Assembly: GCA_910578845.1 (NCBI GenBank) | Contig: CAJTSL010000090.1 | Span: 1 to 8,768, forward strand | Reading direction: 5' to 3' | Length of the DNA: 8,768 bases | DNA from: an uncultured Lachnospiraceae bacterium | Lineage (GTDB): Bacteria; Bacillota; Clostridia; Lachnospirales; Lachnospiraceae | Shown here: positions 6,572-8,768 of the stretch, piece by piece | How the letters are laid out: each line of letters opens with the position of its first letter | Numbering within the stretch: position 1 is the first letter of the stretch | Translations under genes and position numbers: made by a program | Notes under the pieces: model-generated | What the model was told of the DNA's origin: nothing | What the model saw: only the letters and a program-made list of their open reading frames with translations | The model's database searches: none

Positions 6572-7942
6572 CAATGCACCTCCTGTTTTTCTATTTTTCG
6601 ATAATAAGCTTGTCCGAAGCTGGATATCATACACAAGCGCCGCCCTATATAGAGTGGTTTCTCTCTCCCTGCTGTCTAGCGCCGTTTTCAATAATTGATT
6701 GATTACTGTATACTGGCTGCGGTATCTTAACACATTCAAAATAACCTTTTCATGCAGATTCCAATAATCTTTTCCCGTTTTGATAATAGAATATTTGCTC
6801 AACCTTTCCATATCCTTCCGGATATTCTTATCTTCCAGCAATTTCAGGACATCTTTGGAAATCACGTCAAACGTATATCTGTCACTTTCTCCCATTCCTC
6901 TTGATATCACCTGGATATTGCCAAGTTCCTGCGTTTTTTCCTGCAATAGAACGTCTATTGTCCTCGCGATCCAGGTAGAATATTTCTCTTCTGTGTCCCG
7001 CTTCGACTCTTTGACTAAATTACTATGTACAGAATTGGCTCTCAAAAGCTCCTTTACGCTCAGATTCCTATTAATAAAGACAAAGTTCCTTCCCGTTAAT
7101 GTAAATCCCAACGGGACAAGCGCGTATACAAAAGCACATACCGGGCAAATCCATGCATCCACCTTGCAGTTCCAGAAAGCCGAGCGCTTTCTGGACAGGT
7201 CATCCGCCTGGTCTTTCATAAAAGCAATCGAAACTTTTTCTTTCGCATCCATCTTCCCACTACAGTCAATACATAGCTCCTTCGCCTTCTCATGTCCTGC
7301 CGCGGCATATCGCCGCAACGGTTCGGAGAAATCCGCATCGAACACATTCTTCATATCCTTTGCCGCATTTGCCCTTAAGAGAAAACTCTTCCCATCCCAA
7401 AAACGGTTGATATTATTATAGATGATGCTTTTCATCGAAAAAGTCTCTTCACATAAAGGCTGTTCCAGGAACTCCCTAAGCTGCCACAATCTGGCACATA
7501 GCTCTTCCGTCTCCATGTTCTCTTTCAATTTACTGGTTCTTAACAGTTCATATGCTTTTGCATCTTCAACCGCTTCTTTGATATTCTCAAATCCCGACCG
7601 ATAACTGTTTGATAAAAGTTTGTCATTGATAAACTTTAAATCTTCTTTGTAGTCAGCTCTCTTGAAATCCTCACGCTCCGCGCGTTCTAAGATTATCTCT
7701 ATTTTATCAAGCACTGCCTGATAAGCCGTGGCCTGTCCATACTGTTCGACAAAAGCCTTGAAATACATATCTGTCCAGTCTGCATGTTTCGCAAACTCCC
7801 GCGCAATCCATAGGCTTTGCCCATCAGCAGACAATCCATACGTATCATTTTCTTTGGCATTGGCAATTTCCAACAGATGTACCAAGCCAACAATCCCGGC
7901 ATTCTTCAGAAAATCACCGGATGATATTACGATTCTGTCCAC
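6263..7942 (-). CDS. cas8b1: Cascade large subunit Cas8b1/Cst1 (CXXC-CXXC family)
   Basis: Cas8 recognises the PAM and helps recruit Cas3. The 559-residue product belongs to the Cst1/CXXC-CXXC type: a pair of cysteine knuckles, Cys224-I-D-Cys227 and Cys266-P-V-Cys269, about 40 residues apart, probably binds zinc. They sit before FVYALVPLGFTLTGRNFVFINR. The N-terminus MDRIVISSGDFLKNAGIVGL and the helical C-terminus fit the family. The start is a GTG codon 6 nt after AAAGGGGGG (7957-7949), only 15 bp after cas6. Its end overlaps cas7 by 8 nt. Residues 458-559 can also be made as a separate small subunit from an internal ribosome site (see Cas11b). No frameshift is visible. Family sequence conservation is low, so the subtype rests on the cysteine pattern plus gene order. 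Confidence 0.92.
   Translation of the reverse strand: MDRIVISSGDFLKNAGIVGLVHLLEIANAKENDTYGLSADGQSLWIAREFAKHADWTDMYFKAFVEQYGQATAYQAVLDKIEIILERAEREDFKRADYKEDLKFINDKLLSNSYRSGFENIKEAVEDAKAYELLRTSKLKENMETEELCARLWQLREFLEQPLCEETFSMKSIIYNNINRFWDGKSFLLRANAAKDMKNVFDADFSEPLRRYAAAGHEKAKELCIDCSGKMDAKEKVSIAFMKDQADDLSRKRSAFWNCKVDAWICPVCAFVYALVPLGFTLTGRNFVFINRNLSVKELLRANSVHSNLVKESKRDTEEKYSTWIARTIDVLLQEKTQELGNIQVISRGMGESDRYTFDVISKDVLKLLEDKNIRKDMERLSKYSIIKTGKDYWNLHEKVILNVLRYRSQYTVINQLLKTALDSRERETTLYRAALVYDIQLRTSLLSKNRKTGGALMNRYRVRDEGYELRNVLLGAKGTSDDACIRGTVYQLLNALSVGNVEHFMEIIMRVYCSTKLQVPNAFIEFLKDKDTFVEYGYAFLLGLQGSHYEKKEEITNE
6577..6584 (-). promoter_or_regulatory. Internal ribosome binding site for Cas11b
   Basis: AGGAGGTG on the minus strand lies inside cas8, encoding part of NRKTGGALM, 5 nt before the in-frame ATG at 6571-6569. 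The same octamer serves cas6 at 8698-8691. Such a perfect match within a coding region is unlikely to be neutral. Confidence 0.8.
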
Positions 7943-7957
7943 TTCTATCCCCCCTTT

Positions 7958-8680
7958 CTACCCGATTACTTCGAACAGACCGTGCCCCTCTGACCTTCTC
8001 GCTCCCATTCCTGCCAAGCATAGCAGATTCAACAACCGGCATGGACCCGATATCTTAAAAATCCCAATAGTGGCATCTACGTTGCGCCCGAATACGGGGA
8101 CGACTACTTTTTTCCCTTTGATCACTTGAATGGAAAAATCTCCCGCCATAGCATCCAAGCCCATTTTGTCCAGGAAAAAGGCAATGTTCTCCTGTAGCGC
8201 CTGCGCAAAGCCTTCGGTTTCGCAAGTATAATAGACATCCGTATTATCCTTTGCATTATGTTTTCTTACAATCAATGGACTTAACATTTTAATCACGATT
8301 TCTTCTTCTTTAATCTCTGCAAGCGGCTGCATACGAATGGATACCAGCGTCATAGAGTTATCCTTGATTGGATGTTTCCTGCCCTTCAAAAGCTGGAACC
8401 CATTGAAAAACATGAGCAGCTCCTGCTGGTCTGCATCAGAAAAAAATAGGGAAAAAGTATTGCTTCCAAGTATGACTTTCTCCTTCTCAAATTTCGCGCC
8501 AGGAAGATAATATGAGAAACTATAACTTTTCATTATAGATTTTCCCTTATCATATAGTTTCTCATAAAATTCCTGGGAGCAAGCCTGCGCTGATGCCTTA
8601 AGGAAACTGACCATAAGGCTGTCGAGGTTTCTAGGGAGCCAGCTTTTCTCTAGCGAAAATGTTAATTTATATTGGTACAC
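7958..8680 (-). CDS. cas6: CRISPR repeat endoribonuclease Cas6 (type I-B)
   Basis: Cas6 cuts the pre-crRNA within each repeat to give crRNAs with an 8-nt 5' handle. The 240-residue protein has the double RRM-like layout. It shows KSYSFSYYLPGAKF (51-64) after the first helix, the SPLIVRK strand (134-140) and the defining C-terminal glycine-rich loop GMGARRSEGHGLF (224-236). The start is a GTG 10 nt after AGGAGGTG (8698-8691). ATG is not available nearby, and MYQYKLTFSL is a typical Cas6 first strand. Many Cas6 proteins use a histidine near residues 35-50 for catalysis, but none is found between residues 1 and 102. The histidines are at 103, 141 and 233, so cleavage may rely on Tyr or Lys residues, or on another position. 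It is the first gene of the operon. Confidence 0.94.
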   Translation of the reverse strand: MYQYKLTFSLEKSWLPRNLDSLMVSFLKASAQACSQEFYEKLYDKGKSIMKSYSFSYYLPGAKFEKEKVILGSNTFSLFFSDADQQELLMFFNGFQLLKGRKHPIKDNSMTLVSIRMQPLAEIKEEEIVIKMLSPLIVRKHNAKDNTDVYYTCETEGFAQALQENIAFFLDKMGLDAMAGDFSIQVIKGKKVVVPVFGRNVDATIGIFKISGPCRLLNLLCLAGMGARRSEGHGLFEVIG

Positions 8681-8768
8681 TGAATAGATTCACCTCCTGT
8701 CATGCAAAACGCTCTATGTTTTCACGTTTATTTATGGGATAACTTTAGCACACGTTTCGATATATGTC
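8681..8768 (-). promoter_or_regulatory. 5' leader of the cas operon with cas6 ribosome site
   Basis: The only certain element is AGGAGGTG at 8698-8691. The rest of the 88 bp upstream of cas6 is AT-rich with no clear -35/-10 pair. TAAAGT and CATAAAT-type stretches are too weak to call. The promoter, and possibly the CRISPR leader or array, may lie to the right of the window. Confidence 0.55.

Noticed and set aside
6780..7421. 213-codon open frame on the plus strand
   Set aside because: It is wholly antisense to cas8 and has no ribosome site. Its serine/phenylalanine-rich product is typical of the complement of a lysine/glutamate-rich gene.
7728..8129. 133-codon plus-strand open frame spanning the cas6-cas8 junction
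   Set aside because: It runs antisense across two well-supported genes and their ribosome site, and its product has no recognisable features.
8681..8768. A sigma-70 promoter upstream of cas6
   Set aside because: No -35/-10 pair with acceptable match and spacing was found. The window ends too soon to exclude one further upstream.

Overview
The window is a nearly complete type I-B (Tneap/Cst-like) CRISPR-Cas locus on the minus strand. The IS66-family end of an insertion element truncates its last visible gene. Moderate AT content, strong AAGGAGG/GGGGGG ribosome sites, a Cst1/Cst2/Cas5t-type effector set and an IS66 element of clostridial appearance suggest a low-to-mid GC Firmicute, probably a gut Clostridia/Lachnospiraceae member. 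No rRNA or other marker gene is present, so the taxonomy is inference.

Layout in the direction of transcription (right to left): a short 5' leader with a strong ribosome site (8681-8768); cas6 (crRNA endonuclease); cas8b1/cst1 (large subunit), whose 3' end carries an in-frame, independently startable small subunit (Cas11b, 6263-6571); cas7/cst2 (backbone); cas5; cas3 (HD nuclease-helicase); an 86 bp gap; cas4; a 189 bp gap holding an unusual set of inverted repeats; and cas1, cut off near its C-terminus by the right end of an IS66 element (1-661, running off the window) whose transposase gene converges on cas1.

Functionally, cas6-8-7-5 plus internal Cas11b should form and mature Cascade, and Cas3 would degrade Cascade-bound target DNA. 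All these interference genes look intact. The adaptation module is damaged. Cas1 keeps its catalytic residues but loses its conserved C-terminal tail, and no cas2 or CRISPR array is visible. They may lie beyond the insertion element, separated from the operon by it. The locus therefore looks like an interference-competent, adaptation-defective system, provided an array exists elsewhere.

The two most notable signals are the consensus ribosome site buried inside cas8 that would launch Cas11b, and the nested, mutually exclusive inverted repeats between cas4 and cas1. The repeats look like a dispersed repeat (MITE/REP-like) or a structured 5' leader placed directly against the cas1 ribosome site.
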